The notes under the pieces: generated by a model
What the model was told of the DNA's origin: nothing
The model's input: the letters and a program-made list of their open reading frames with translations, nothing else
The model's database searches: none
Made by a program: the position numbers and the translations under genes
Shown here: in pieces, positions 8,048-15,878 of the stretch
Layout of the letters: every line of letters begins with the position of its first letter
Position numbering within the stretch: position 1 is the first letter of the stretch
Source: an uncultured Pelagibacteraceae bacterium
GTDB taxonomy: Bacteria; Pseudomonadota; Alphaproteobacteria; Pelagibacterales; Pelagibacteraceae
Length of the DNA stretch: 58,067 bases
Assembly (NCBI GenBank): GCA_902568465.1
Contig: CACFQR010000008.1
Location: 1 to 58,067 of the forward strand
Reading direction: 5' to 3'

Positions 8048-8824
8048 TTATATTTTTAAATCTTCTGATCTTCTAACCAACAAAGATGTGTTTTTATAAT
8101 CTTTCTTACCATAGTTAATCATTTCGTATTTTAATGATGTAACTATACCCCCAGCGTGACTAACAATTGCGTGTCCTGCTGCTATATCCCACTCAAAAGC
8201 CCTAGGTTTTGCTGCATAAATGTCAGCCTCACCAGCCGCTATAGTGCAAAATTTTAATGAGCTAGACATTCTTAAACTTTTTGTTACCCCATATTTATTA
8301 TAAATGTCCAAAATTTCTTTGGGTGTTGTATCTGAATTGGCTAATCCTATTGTGTCATTTTTATATTTTTTTTCACAATTTAATTTTTTTTTATCACCAC
8401 CTTTAATTTCAAATGCGTCACCATGACCGTACGAAAAAAATAATCTATCTTTTGCCGGCGCGTAAACTATACCTAAAGCAAGATTTAAATTAATTACTAA
8501 AGCAGCATTTAAGGTGTATTCATCTCTTTTTTTTATATAATCTTTAGTGCCATCTATAGGATCAATTAACCAAAAGGTTTTATTCTTATTTTGGTTTTGC
8601 AAATTTACTGTTTCTTCCGAAATTATTGCTATATTTGGTGTTAATTTTTCAATTTCTTCTCTCAGAATTTTATCTACTTCTAAATCACCATTAGTTACAG
8701 GAGATTTATCTGCTTTTATTGTTATTTTTACACCATCTTCGCTTATTTTTTTAGCTTTACTTCCAGCCGTTAAAAAAGATGGTAATAACTTTTCTGTAAT
8801 TTCTTTTAAATCTGATTTATTCAA
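8048..8824 (-). CDS. cysQ: 3'(2'),5'-bisphosphate nucleotidase CysQ / inositol monophosphatase family
   Basis: A 258-residue Mg-dependent phosphatase. Metal-site motifs are IISEETV (about 64-70), DPIDGTKDYI (about 87-96) and EWDIAAGHAI (about 211-220). DPIDGTKDYI and the length point to CysQ, which hydrolyses PAP to AMP during sulfate and sulfonucleotide metabolism, rather than SuhB. That fits the sulfur theme of the region but is family knowledge. The start is TTG and overlaps the stop of the upstream DUF3553 gene by 8 bases, so translation is likely coupled. Confidence 0.85.
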   Translation of the reverse strand: MNKSDLKEITEKLLPSFLTAGSKAKKISEDGVKITIKADKSPVTNGDLEVDKILREEIEKLTPNIAIISEETVNLQNQNKNKTFWLIDPIDGTKDYIKKRDEYTLNAALVINLNLALGIVYAPAKDRLFFSYGHGDAFEIKGGDKKKLNCEKKYKNDTIGLANSDTTPKEILDIYNKYGVTKSLRMSSSLKFCTIAAGEADIYAAKPRAFEWDIAAGHAIVSHAGGIVTSLKYEMINYGKKDYKNTSLLVRRSEDLKI

Positions 8825-8993
8825 TTTTACTAATTTTTTCTAAAATTATTATTTTGCTATTTATAACCCTTTTACCTGCATTTTCAAAATTTACAGTAAC
8901 TTTATTATCAATAATTGATTGAATTTGTCCTTTGCCCCAATTTCTATTTTTTGGGTTTATAACATAGTCTCCTGGCTCATAATTCAAAAACAT
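8817..8993 (-). CDS. DUF3553 family small protein
   Basis: A 58-residue ORF with start ATG at 8993. It reads YEPGDYVINPKNRNWGKGQI, then a TVNFENAGKRVI core. The pattern of G-x-x-V-x-x-P, WG-x-G-x-V/I and VxFE-x-x-GKR is the DUF3553 signature, a small SH3-like beta barrel common in Alphaproteobacteria. The function is unknown. It is co-oriented with cysQ and overlaps its TTG start by 8 bases, forming a two-gene unit divergent from mnmA. Confidence 0.8.
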   Translation of the reverse strand: MFLNYEPGDYVINPKNRNWGKGQIQSIIDNKVTVNFENAGKRVINSKIIILEKISKIE

Positions 8994-9059
8994 TGATGGA
9001 AAAAATTTAATTTATGCTTTACAACTTATACATTAATTAATGAAAATTAAATAAAAAAA

Positions 9060-10187
9060 ATGAATTCACTAGGGATTACAAAAATTGCGAAAGATACTAA
9101 GGTTGTTGTTGCTATGTCTGGTGGAGTAGATTCATCAACAGTAGCAGGAATAATGAAAAGTGAAGGTTATAATGTAGTTGGTATTACACTAAAACTTTAC
9201 GACGACGCAAAAACTTCTGTAAAAAGCAGACAGTGTTGTGCAGGACAGGATATATTAGATGCTAAAAGAGTAGCTCAAAAGCTTAATATAAAACATGAAA
9301 TTCTGTATTACCAAACAAAGTTTAAAAAAGATGTTATAGACTCATTTGTAAATAGTTATGCAATTGGGGAAACACCCATTCCATGCGTACAATGTAATCA
9401 AACCGTTAAATTTAGAGATCTCTTTGACTATGCTAAGGAAATTAAAGCAGATGCTTTAGTTACCGGACATTATGTAAATAGAATTCAAAAAAATGGAAGT
9501 GCTCAAATGTACAGAGCTGAAGATTTATCAAGAGATCAAAGCTATTTCCTTTTTAATACAACACAAGAGCAGTTAAACTTTTTAAGATTCCCGTTAGGAA
9601 AATTATTAAAAAAAGATACAAGAAAAATTGCTAGCGATCTGAATCTAAATGTAGCTGATAAACCTGACAGCCAAGATATTTGTTTTGTTCCAAACGGGGA
9701 CTATGCATCAGTAATAAAAAAATTTAGACCAGAAACATTTAAAAAAGGAAATATTTTAGATACTAGTGGAAAAATAATAGGAAAACACGAAGGAATAATT
9801 AATTTCACGATAGGTCAAAGAAAAGGTATTAAAATATCACATCAGGAGCCTCTTTACGTTATTGACATAAAAGCGAATACTAATGAAGTTATAGTTGGAG
9901 ATAAAGAATTTTTAAAAATTAAAAAAATTTTCCTAAAAGATATAAACTTACTAGGCGATCTAAAGTCATGTAGTGAAAATTTATATGTTAAAGTAAGATC
10001 AACAGGCAAACTGACTAAAGCTAAAGCTGAAATAGATAATTCTAAAGCTAGTGTTACATTAGAGGATGCGGAAATGGGAATATCACCGGGTCAAGCTTGC
10101 GTATTTTATTCTAAAAATAAATTTGGACATAGAGTTTTAGGTGGAGGATGGATCAATAAAACCACAAAACTTTATCCACATAATTAA
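9060..10187 (+). CDS. mnmA: tRNA-specific 2-thiouridylase MnmA
   Basis: A 375-residue cytoplasmic enzyme that thiolates U34 in Lys, Glu and Gln tRNAs using ATP and persulfide sulfur. The PP-loop SGGVDSS is at residues 20-26, the first catalytic cysteine lies in [14 protein letters not shown] (near 103), and the second in [13 protein letters not shown] (near 200). The C-terminal beta barrel is present ([10 protein letters not shown]-like, then SPGQACVFY). Length matches the family. It is divergent from the DUF3553-cysQ pair and is followed by a probable structured RNA. Confidence 0.96.
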   Translation: MNSLGITKIAKDTKVVVAMSGGVDSSTVAGIMKSEGYNVVGITLKLYDDAKTSVKSRQCCAGQDILDAKRVAQKLNIKHEILYYQTKFKKDVIDSFVNSYAIGETPIPCVQCNQTVKFRDLFDYAKEIKADALVTGHYVNRIQKNGSAQMYRAEDLSRDQSYFLFNTTQEQLNFLRFPLGKLLKKDTRKIASDLNLNVADKPDSQDICFVPNGDYASVIKKFRPETFKKGNILDTSGKIIGKHEGIINFTIGQRKGIKISHQEPLYVIDIKANTNEVIVGDKEFLKIKKIFLKDINLLGDLKSCSENLYVKVRSTGKLTKAKAEIDNSKASVTLEDAEMGISPGQACVFYSKNKFGHRVLGGGWINKTTKLYPHN

Positions 10188-10265
10188 CAACCTCAATTAA
10201 GATTTTTAAAAAAACAACTAAATAGTGATTTAAATCTCAGCTTTAATATGGTCTTATAAAAATGA

Positions 10266-10445
10266 CTTAAGAGGCAACTCTTAACTGGCCAGGTAAGGAA
10301 AGACCGAGAGGTTCAAGCTTATCGGGCAGAAAGCCCAGCAGAGTAGCGCTTAACATAGCAGGGCGGCAGGTTCGGCGGTAGCGCATACAACGACGAACCA
10401 AAACTTTCGTTCATACACCTTCGGGTGTGTGAACTTGGGTTTTTC
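10266..10445 (+). ncRNA. Probable structured non-coding RNA of unknown family
   Basis: This stretch is about half G+C in an AT-rich genome. It folds into obvious helices: AAGAG-GCAA-CTCTT (10269-10282, GNRA-type loop), GGGC-AGAAA-GCCC (about 10324-10336) and GGTTCG (10369-10374) with CGAACC (10394-10399). It ends in a terminator hairpin with a UUCG loop. The heptamer GTAGCGC occurs twice (10343, 10378). A TATAAA box at 10255-10260 could be the -10 element. I tested it against RNase P, SRP, tmRNA, 6S and common riboswitches and did not find their signature bases. It follows mnmA on the same strand. The 5' end is approximate. Confidence 0.6.
10409..10445 (+). terminator. UUCG-loop terminator of the structured RNA
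   Basis: An 11-base stem GTTCATACACC / GGTGTGTGAAC (one G-U pair) closed by TTCG, followed by TTGGGTTTTTCTCTTCTT. It lies within the 3' end of the convergent membrane-protein gene, whose stop codon is in the first stem strand. Confidence 0.78.
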
Positions 10446-11145
10446 TCTTCTTCCACAGAAAAAAAGTTAATAGATAAAACGTCACAACACCTAAAAAATA
10501 ATTCCATTCTAAAGCATGTTTAAAAAGCGTGTAATCCGACGAATTAAGAATAGGAGCAACAAGTACAGCTACAACAATAAGTATAGAGACTAAAACCATT
10601 TTAATAACCAGTATTTTTTTATTAATAAGTGTTTCAATTTTTTTTTTCACTTTAACTATATTAATAACCAATAATGTTTGGGCAATTATTTCAAAAATAA
10701 TAAAACCTAGAAGAACGAACCGTCTAAAAAATTTGTATAAATCATTTTCAAAGTTATATCCTAAGAAAATTGAATGGATGATTAAAAATATTGCTGAACT
10801 AATACCAAAAAATAAAAAATATTTTCTTTTTTTTTCAGCACTATCCTCTAAACTTAAAAATAATTTATTATTATATAGCCAATATTGTATCAGCAAAATA
10901 GAAGTAATTATCATTCCTGGTTTAAACAATAAATATTGAGGGTAAGTCCTAGCTGCCCTACTTATAGATAAACTTCCATCAATATATGGAATGGAAAAAG
11001 AAGATCTCCCTATTTGATCTACTATGAAAATTGTATTTTCAAGCAGATCGTAATTAGTCGAAATGAATAAGCACAAATGGAGTACGACCATTGGCACCAC
11101 AAAGATCCATAGACTTTTTAGCCTAATACTATTTATAACTTCCAC
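10411..11145 (-). CDS. Polytopic membrane protein, possibly Frag1/DRAM/Sfk1-like
   Basis: A 244-residue protein with about six membrane helices. A luminal-type loop after helix 1 has SFSIPYIDGSLSISRAARTY, and FKPGMIITSILLIQYWLY follows. That helix layout and the PYI-D-G loop recall the Frag1/DRAM/Sfk1 family, though this is only a resemblance. It starts with GTG, 8 bases after the stop of the 27-residue basic protein gene, so the two form an operon. Its last residues (about TPEGV) are encoded by the terminator hairpin of the convergent RNA. The function is unknown. Confidence 0.6.
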   Translation of the reverse strand: MEVINSIRLKSLWIFVVPMVVLHLCLFISTNYDLLENTIFIVDQIGRSSFSIPYIDGSLSISRAARTYPQYLLFKPGMIITSILLIQYWLYNNKLFLSLEDSAEKKRKYFLFFGISSAIFLIIHSIFLGYNFENDLYKFFRRFVLLGFIIFEIIAQTLLVINIVKVKKKIETLINKKILVIKMVLVSILIVVAVLVAPILNSSDYTLFKHALEWNYFLGVVTFYLLTFFLWKKRKTQVHTPEGV

Positions 11146-11153
11146 TTAAACGT

Positions 11154-11237
11154 TTATTTTCTTTTATTTCTTTTTCTAGCTCTTCTTTTTTTTGAGCCTA
11201 CTTTTCTTCTGCCCCTATGTTTTTTTGGATATCCCAT
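11154..11237 (-). CDS. 27-residue, extremely basic protein, possibly ribosome-associated
   Basis: This short ORF has an ATG at 11237 preceded by AGGAG, ten bases upstream, one of the clearest Shine-Dalgarno sites in the window. The product begins MGYPKKHRGRR and continues with clusters such as KKRRARKRNKRK. Roughly two thirds of its residues are Lys, Arg or His. Such composition is typical of tiny ribosomal proteins (bTHX, bS22/mS38-like, eL41). I cannot align it confidently to any of them. It leads a two-gene operon with the membrane protein. Confidence 0.65.
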   Translation of the reverse strand: MGYPKKHRGRRKVGSKKRRARKRNKRK

Positions 11238-11315
11238 ATTTTTACATCTCCTATATTAATTAATTGACCTTATTTGCAGGATATAGCATTCTCCAATTTT
11301 GTTATCAAATATTTT

Positions 11316-12494
11316 ATGGCGAAATCAGTAAAAACATATTTAAAAACAGCCGCAAAAGATTATAAATCTAGGTCAGTTAATCCGCCTGTAGTACGCGCTT
11401 CTACAATTTTATTTAAAACGATGCAGGAACTGAGAAAACACCAAAAAGATATAGCGAAAAAAAAAGATGTCGAGCATTGGGATTATGGCAGACAGGGAAC
11501 TCAAACAACCGTTCAGTTGCAAAAATTACTAAGAGGTTTAGAAGAAGCTTATCAAGTTTTTTTAACTCCCACAGGTTTTGCTGCAGTAGCTTTATCAATA
11601 ATGAGCATTTGCAGACCTGGAGATGAAATATTAATTTCAGATGGAGTATACAGACCTACACAAAAAATTACAGATGACTTGCTTAAAGAATTCAAGGTAA
11701 GAGCTGTTTGGTACAACCCAAGTAGTTTTGAAGATTTTAAAAATAAAATTACAAGAAAAACTAAACTTATTTATGTAGAAAATCCTGGAAGTAATACTTT
11801 TGAGATGAACGATTTAGGAAAAATAGTTTCTTTAGCGAAAAGTAAAAATATATTTACCGCGATTGATAATACTTGGGCTACAGCATATTTTTTTAAACCA
11901 TTAAAATTAGGTTTTGATATATCTATTACCTCTGCAACTAAATATTATTCTGGACACTCAGATGTAATGGCTGGCACTGTTGCTGTTAATAAAAAAGCTT
12001 ACGAAAAAGTTTGGTGGTATAATCATGTGTCTGGTTACAGGTTGTCATCTGATGATGCTTATTTAGTTATTAGAGGTTTGAGAACCTTAGATATTAGACT
12101 TGAGAAACATCAAGAAAATGCAAAAAAAGTTATTAATTTTTTAAAAAATCAAAAAAAAATATATAAAATATTATACCCTTATAAAACCGCATCTAGAGAA
12201 TTTAAATTGTTAAAAAAATATTACTCAGGAGCATCTGGGTTATTAAGTGTAATTATTAAAAGTAAAAGTAAAAATTCAGTGTACAGATTTGTTAATTCAT
12301 TAAAACTTTTTGGAATCGGATATAGTTGGGGAGGATTTGAAAGTCTTGCAGTTTATACTGATCCTGTAGAATTAGGTAATAGACGTTATTTTAAATTAGA
12401 AAAAAACGAACATCTAGTTCGTTTACATATAGGATTAGAAGATCCAAAAGATTTAATTGAAGATTTAAAAAAATCTTTAAAATTTATTAAATGA
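11316..12494 (+). CDS. metC: Cystathionine beta-lyase or related Cys/Met-metabolism PLP enzyme
   Basis: A 392-residue enzyme from the ATG at 11316; an in-frame TTG at 11274 adds 14 unlikely residues. It is a fold-type I PLP enzyme: YGRQGTQTT near 50 (phosphate-binding Tyr-Arg of the partner subunit), VENPGSNTFE, AIDNTWATAYFF, and the PLP lysine in SATKYYSGHSD. The family splits cystathionine to homocysteine, pyruvate and ammonia, or acts in related gamma- and beta-eliminations. SATKYYSGHSD and WGGFESL are typical of MetC. The stop overlaps the next start (ATGA), so it is an operon with the MFS transporter. Confidence 0.85.
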   Translation: MAKSVKTYLKTAAKDYKSRSVNPPVVRASTILFKTMQELRKHQKDIAKKKDVEHWDYGRQGTQTTVQLQKLLRGLEEAYQVFLTPTGFAAVALSIMSICRPGDEILISDGVYRPTQKITDDLLKEFKVRAVWYNPSSFEDFKNKITRKTKLIYVENPGSNTFEMNDLGKIVSLAKSKNIFTAIDNTWATAYFFKPLKLGFDISITSATKYYSGHSDVMAGTVAVNKKAYEKVWWYNHVSGYRLSSDDAYLVIRGLRTLDIRLEKHQENAKKVINFLKNQKKIYKILYPYKTASREFKLLKKYYSGASGLLSVIIKSKSKNSVYRFVNSLKLFGIGYSWGGFESLAVYTDPVELGNRRYFKLEKNEHLVRLHIGLEDPKDLIEDLKKSLKFIK

Positions 12495-13720
12495 TAAAAG
12501 AAAAGTTTTTTCCAAGTAACACTGCTTTTTTTACACTTATTTCTGCATGTTTAATTGTTGCAATATTTATGGGACTGCGGATGGTCTTTGGATTATTTAC
12601 AGATTTTTTTGTAAATGATTTGCAGTGCACAATTACAGAATTTGGTTTGGCAATAGGAATACAAATGCTAATGTGGGGCATGTTTGCACCAATCTTTGGT
12701 GCGTTAGCAGATAAAATTGGAAGTGGAATAGTTACAATAATTGCATCATGTTTTGTAGCACTTGGAATTTATTTACTTTATTCAGGACCAAATACAGGAA
12801 TATTTTTTCAAATTAACCTTGGTTTATTAATTGGAATTGGTTTAGGCGGTACAGCAATAAGCGTTCAAATCGGAGCAGTTGGCAAACACTTCCCAAATAA
12901 AACTAGGGGAATGGCTATAGGGATTGTAGTCGCCATGGCATCAATTGGTTATTTTTTTTCTCCTATATATACAAAATTTGCTTTATCTGAGTTTGGTTGG
13001 GAAAAAACTTTAAACACATATTTGTACTTTGTTTTATTTGGAATGATAGCTGCAATCTTCCTGCGTGAAGTTAAAAAAGAAAAAAATTTAAACGACAGTA
13101 CTAAAGCAGATAATCAAACTCTTACAGAAGCTTTAAAAGAAGCATTTAATCATAAAGGTTTTATACTTTTAACACTTGGTTTTTTTGTATGTGGCTTTAA
13201 TATAACTTTAGTTTCAGCACATATCCCTAGTTACATCCAAGAACGAGGCTTTGAAATATGGACAGCTGCTGCGATTTTATCTCTGATAGGTCTTTTTAAT
13301 GTTTTTGGAACGTTAACATTTGGTTATTTATCAGGAAAGTATAGTAAAAAAATATTATTAAGTATTTTATATTTTGCTCGTGGAGTAGTACTAATTTTAT
13401 TTTTAATTCTTCCTACATCAACCTATGTAGCAATAGGATTCGGAGTACTCTATGGATTTCTTTGGCTAGCAACTATTCCACCGACAAATGGTGTTATTTC
13501 TCAAATTTTTGGAACAAAATATTTGGCAACTTTATATGGAGTAGTTTTCTTTAGTCATCAAATTGGATCTTTTTTAGGTGCTTATCTTGGAGGATATTTT
13601 TATGATGAATATGGATCATTTGATTATGCTTGGTATTTATCAATAGCACTTTCTTTTTTTGCAGCATTAGTACATTTACCAATAGACGAAAGACCGCTCC
13701 CTAGACTTGCTACAACTTAA
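12491..13720 (+). CDS. Major facilitator superfamily transporter
   Basis: A 409-residue, 12-helix permease with the MFS loop GALADKIGSGIV between helices 2 and 3 and GYLSGKYSKKILL at the matching place in the second half. A central polar loop near residue 200 divides the halves. It overlaps metC by 4 bases, so substrate and enzyme may be linked, for example a sulfur amino acid or an export product. The subfamily resembles oxalate/formate-antiporter-like MFS proteins, but the substrate cannot be told. Confidence 0.85.
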   Translation: MIKEKFFPSNTAFFTLISACLIVAIFMGLRMVFGLFTDFFVNDLQCTITEFGLAIGIQMLMWGMFAPIFGALADKIGSGIVTIIASCFVALGIYLLYSGPNTGIFFQINLGLLIGIGLGGTAISVQIGAVGKHFPNKTRGMAIGIVVAMASIGYFFSPIYTKFALSEFGWEKTLNTYLYFVLFGMIAAIFLREVKKEKNLNDSTKADNQTLTEALKEAFNHKGFILLTLGFFVCGFNITLVSAHIPSYIQERGFEIWTAAAILSLIGLFNVFGTLTFGYLSGKYSKKILLSILYFARGVVLILFLILPTSTYVAIGFGVLYGFLWLATIPPTNGVISQIFGTKYLATLYGVVFFSHQIGSFLGAYLGGYFYDEYGSFDYAWYLSIALSFFAALVHLPIDERPLPRLATT

Positions 13721-13811
13721 AGTTGATAAAAAAAATTGTTATGGGCGATTAATCCTTCTTGATTAAATATACGAAAAGGATAATGATCTGCCATTAACCA
13801 TGGAGGAAACA

Positions 13812-14483
13812 ATGTTTTCAAAAGAGCTAAATAAAAAACTAGATAAGTATCATCTTCTTAACCACCCTTTTTATAAATCTTGGAATGAGGGTAAGTTAAC
13901 TAGAGAAATAATTAAGGACTATGCTGAACAATATTATCAACATGTAAAAGCATTTCCTAGGTATATAAGTGCAACGCATTCTTTATGTGAGGATTTAGAA
14001 AAAAGAAAAATTTTACTTGAAAATCTTCAAGATGAAGAAAAAGATGGGGCGGATCATCCTAAACTTTGGAAAAATTTTGCACTTGCTATAGGAGCAGATA
14101 CAAAAAAAATTGAAAATGTAAAAGAAGAAAAATTTACATCTGATCTAATCAGTAATTTTTTTAAAAACGGAAGATCAAGTTACTCAGAAGGATTGGCATC
14201 TCTTTATACTTACGAGAGACAAATTCCTGAAATTGCAGAAACAAAAATTAGAGGTTTAAAAAACCACTATGGTGTTAATTCAAAAGAAGGTTTAGAGTTT
14301 TTTGAAGTTCACAAGGCTGCTGATGTTTATCATAGACAAGCATGCGAAAAATTACTTGATGCTATGTCTAAAGAGGAACAAGAGAAGGCAGAAAAGTCAG
14401 CCTTATCTACAGCAAAGTATCTTTGGAATTTTTTAACTGGAATTGCAGTTAAACATAATATTCCAATGCAAGCTGCCGCTTAA
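13812..14483 (+). CDS. CADD-like heme-oxygenase-fold diiron protein, possible p-aminobenzoate synthesis
   Basis: I start it at ATG 13812, since GGAGGAAAC lies just before it and inside the frame of an earlier ATG at 13800, giving 223 residues. It belongs to the TenA/PqqC/CADD fold. The segment YYQHVKAFPRYISATHS and the metal ligands E in LLENLQDEE, E in LYTYERQIPE and H-x3-D-x2-H in EVHKAADVYH match the CADD family. Chlamydial CADD makes p-aminobenzoate from its own tyrosine, and orthologues are labelled folate-related. The gene stands alone before a terminator. The folate role here is inferred from the family only. Confidence 0.75.
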   Translation: MFSKELNKKLDKYHLLNHPFYKSWNEGKLTREIIKDYAEQYYQHVKAFPRYISATHSLCEDLEKRKILLENLQDEEKDGADHPKLWKNFALAIGADTKKIENVKEEKFTSDLISNFFKNGRSSYSEGLASLYTYERQIPEIAETKIRGLKNHYGVNSKEGLEFFEVHKAADVYHRQACEKLLDAMSKEEQEKAEKSALSTAKYLWNFLTGIAVKHNIPMQAAA

Positions 14484-14512
14484 TCAATTTGGGGTTATAA
14501 AATATTAAATAG

Positions 14513-14538
14513 TAGACGGTTCTAAAATGAACCGTCTA
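14513..14538 (+). terminator. Perfect-stem hairpin after the CADD-like gene
   Basis: A 10-base perfect stem (TAGACGGTTC / GAACCGTCTA) with a 6-base loop lies between the CADD-like gene and aprM. The T tail is weak (TTAAAATTATAA). It likely separates the apr operon from the gene before it. Confidence 0.65.
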
Positions 14539-14567
14539 TTAAAATTATAAATAAAAGAGGATAAAAT

Positions 14568-15368
14568 TTGATCACAATTAATCCATTTTCTATTCTTTCA
14601 GATACGGTGCCTGCTATTGCAATGCAAAGTTTTGTTATTGTTATGGGACTGTTAGTAGTTTTAGGAACCTTGGTAGATATAATTCATAAAAAAAATGTAA
14701 AATATTTTTTTGAAAACGCAAAGAAAGCAAAAAAATCAGCAAAAAAAGAACTTACCACAGGTGAAAAAACTTCAGTCATCATTAAAACGATAGCTAGTGA
14801 CATAGCAACTACATCAGAGTTAGGGGCGGGAAAGAGGAGAGCAGCACATCTACTTGGTATGTATGGCACAATATTATTTTGGGTTAGTTCTGTAATAATG
14901 ATTTTTTGTTATTCATCACCTTCTTCAAATACACCAGTGGCTTGGCCAATCATTTGGCATGTAGGTGCAATAATGACTGTTTTAGGAGGATGTTGGTTTT
15001 GGTTTTTTTTAAGAGTTGATGTTTATTCAGAAGCTCAACCTTGGTACAGAATTATTCAAGCAGATTTATTTGTACTTGCTTTAATTGCTACATCATTATT
15101 TGGTTTACTGTGGTCTTTTTTACAATCATTAAATTTAAATGATAGATGGGATGATAAAGTGTTTTTAATTTTGTTTATTATATCTAACCTAGTTTTATTT
15201 GGAGGTGTATATTGGTCTAAATTTGCTCATATGTTTTATAAACCGGGCGCTGCAATTCAAAAAAATTTAGCTGAAGCTGATGGATCGAGAGATAATTTAC
15301 CTCCACCTGCTGATGCACCTGAAAAATATGGCATGGGTATCAAACGTGAGGCACCAAAACACTATTAA
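14568..15368 (+). CDS. aprM: Adenylylsulfate reductase membrane anchor AprM
   Basis: A 266-residue integral membrane protein with about five to six helices (near 15-37, 98-118, 128-148, 166-185 and 198-215) and a proline-rich cytoplasmic tail. It directly precedes aprB and aprA, the position of AprM in sulfur-oxidising Alpha- and Gammaproteobacteria and SAR11. There it is thought to link the soluble AprBA complex to the quinone pool. It starts with TTG after AGAGG. No heme-ligand pattern can be proven, although several histidines sit in the helices. The call depends strongly on context. Confidence 0.8.
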   Translation: MITINPFSILSDTVPAIAMQSFVIVMGLLVVLGTLVDIIHKKNVKYFFENAKKAKKSAKKELTTGEKTSVIIKTIASDIATTSELGAGKRRAAHLLGMYGTILFWVSSVIMIFCYSSPSSNTPVAWPIIWHVGAIMTVLGGCWFWFFLRVDVYSEAQPWYRIIQADLFVLALIATSLFGLLWSFLQSLNLNDRWDDKVFLILFIISNLVLFGGVYWSKFAHMFYKPGAAIQKNLAEADGSRDNLPPPADAPEKYGMGIKREAPKHY

Positions 15369-15407
15369 TATGTATATAAATTATATAAAGAGAGGTAAGA
15401 AATAATT

Positions 15408-15878
15408 ATGTCTACTTTTGTATATATGACCCGTTGTGATGGATGCGGACACTGTGTTGATATTTGCCCATCAGATATAATGCACATTGATGAAACTATC
15501 AGACGTGCAAAAAATATTGAACCAAATTTTTGCTGGGAATGTTACTCATGTGTAAAAGCATGTCCAAATCATGCAATTGATGTTCGTGGATATGCGGACT
15601 TCGCTCCTATGGGTCACAGCGTAAGAGTAAGAAGAGAAGAAGAAAAAGGAACTATTTCTTGGAAGATTAAATTTAGAAACGGAACAGAAAAAGATTTTGT
15701 CTCACCAATAACAACAAAACCATGGGGTAAATTTATTCCTAAGCTTGCTGAAGGAGATAAACCCAACCAAGGAGAAATTGAATCTCAAATTCTATATTCT
15801 GAACCGGAGGGATTAAATACGAAAAAAGATTTACCAACTATTGATAAAAATTCATTTAAAAAAGGAGTTTATTATTAA
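15408..15878 (+). CDS. aprB: Adenylylsulfate reductase beta subunit AprB
   Basis: A 156-residue iron-sulfur protein with two [4Fe-4S] sites: CDGCGHCVDICPSDIMHID at the N terminus and CWECYSCVKACPNHAI around residues 43-60. The rest is the characteristic AprB C-terminal extension that wraps AprA. AprBA interconverts APS with sulfite and AMP. In an aerobic organism making sulfite from sulfonates, the oxidative direction to APS is expected. The stop overlaps the aprA start by one base (TAATG). Confidence 0.95.
   Translation: MSTFVYMTRCDGCGHCVDICPSDIMHIDETIRRAKNIEPNFCWECYSCVKACPNHAIDVRGYADFAPMGHSVRVRREEEKGTISWKIKFRNGTEKDFVSPITTKPWGKFIPKLAEGDKPNQGEIESQILYSEPEGLNTKKDLPTIDKNSFKKGVYY

Noticed and set aside
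10266-10445. tmRNA, SRP RNA, RNase P RNA or 6S RNA
   Set aside because: The tmRNA acceptor arm and a tag reading frame with a stop, the SRP GGAAGGAAGCAGC loop and the RNase P GAGGAAAGTCCG and ACAGAAA blocks are all missing. Only a loose AGGTAAGG similarity to RNase P was seen. I left the RNA unnamed.
13725-13800. Riboswitch or operator before the CADD-like gene
   Set aside because: There are short inverse repeats (TTAATC/GATTAA, ATCCTT/AAGGAT) but no known aptamer core, and such repeats are expected by chance in AT-rich DNA.
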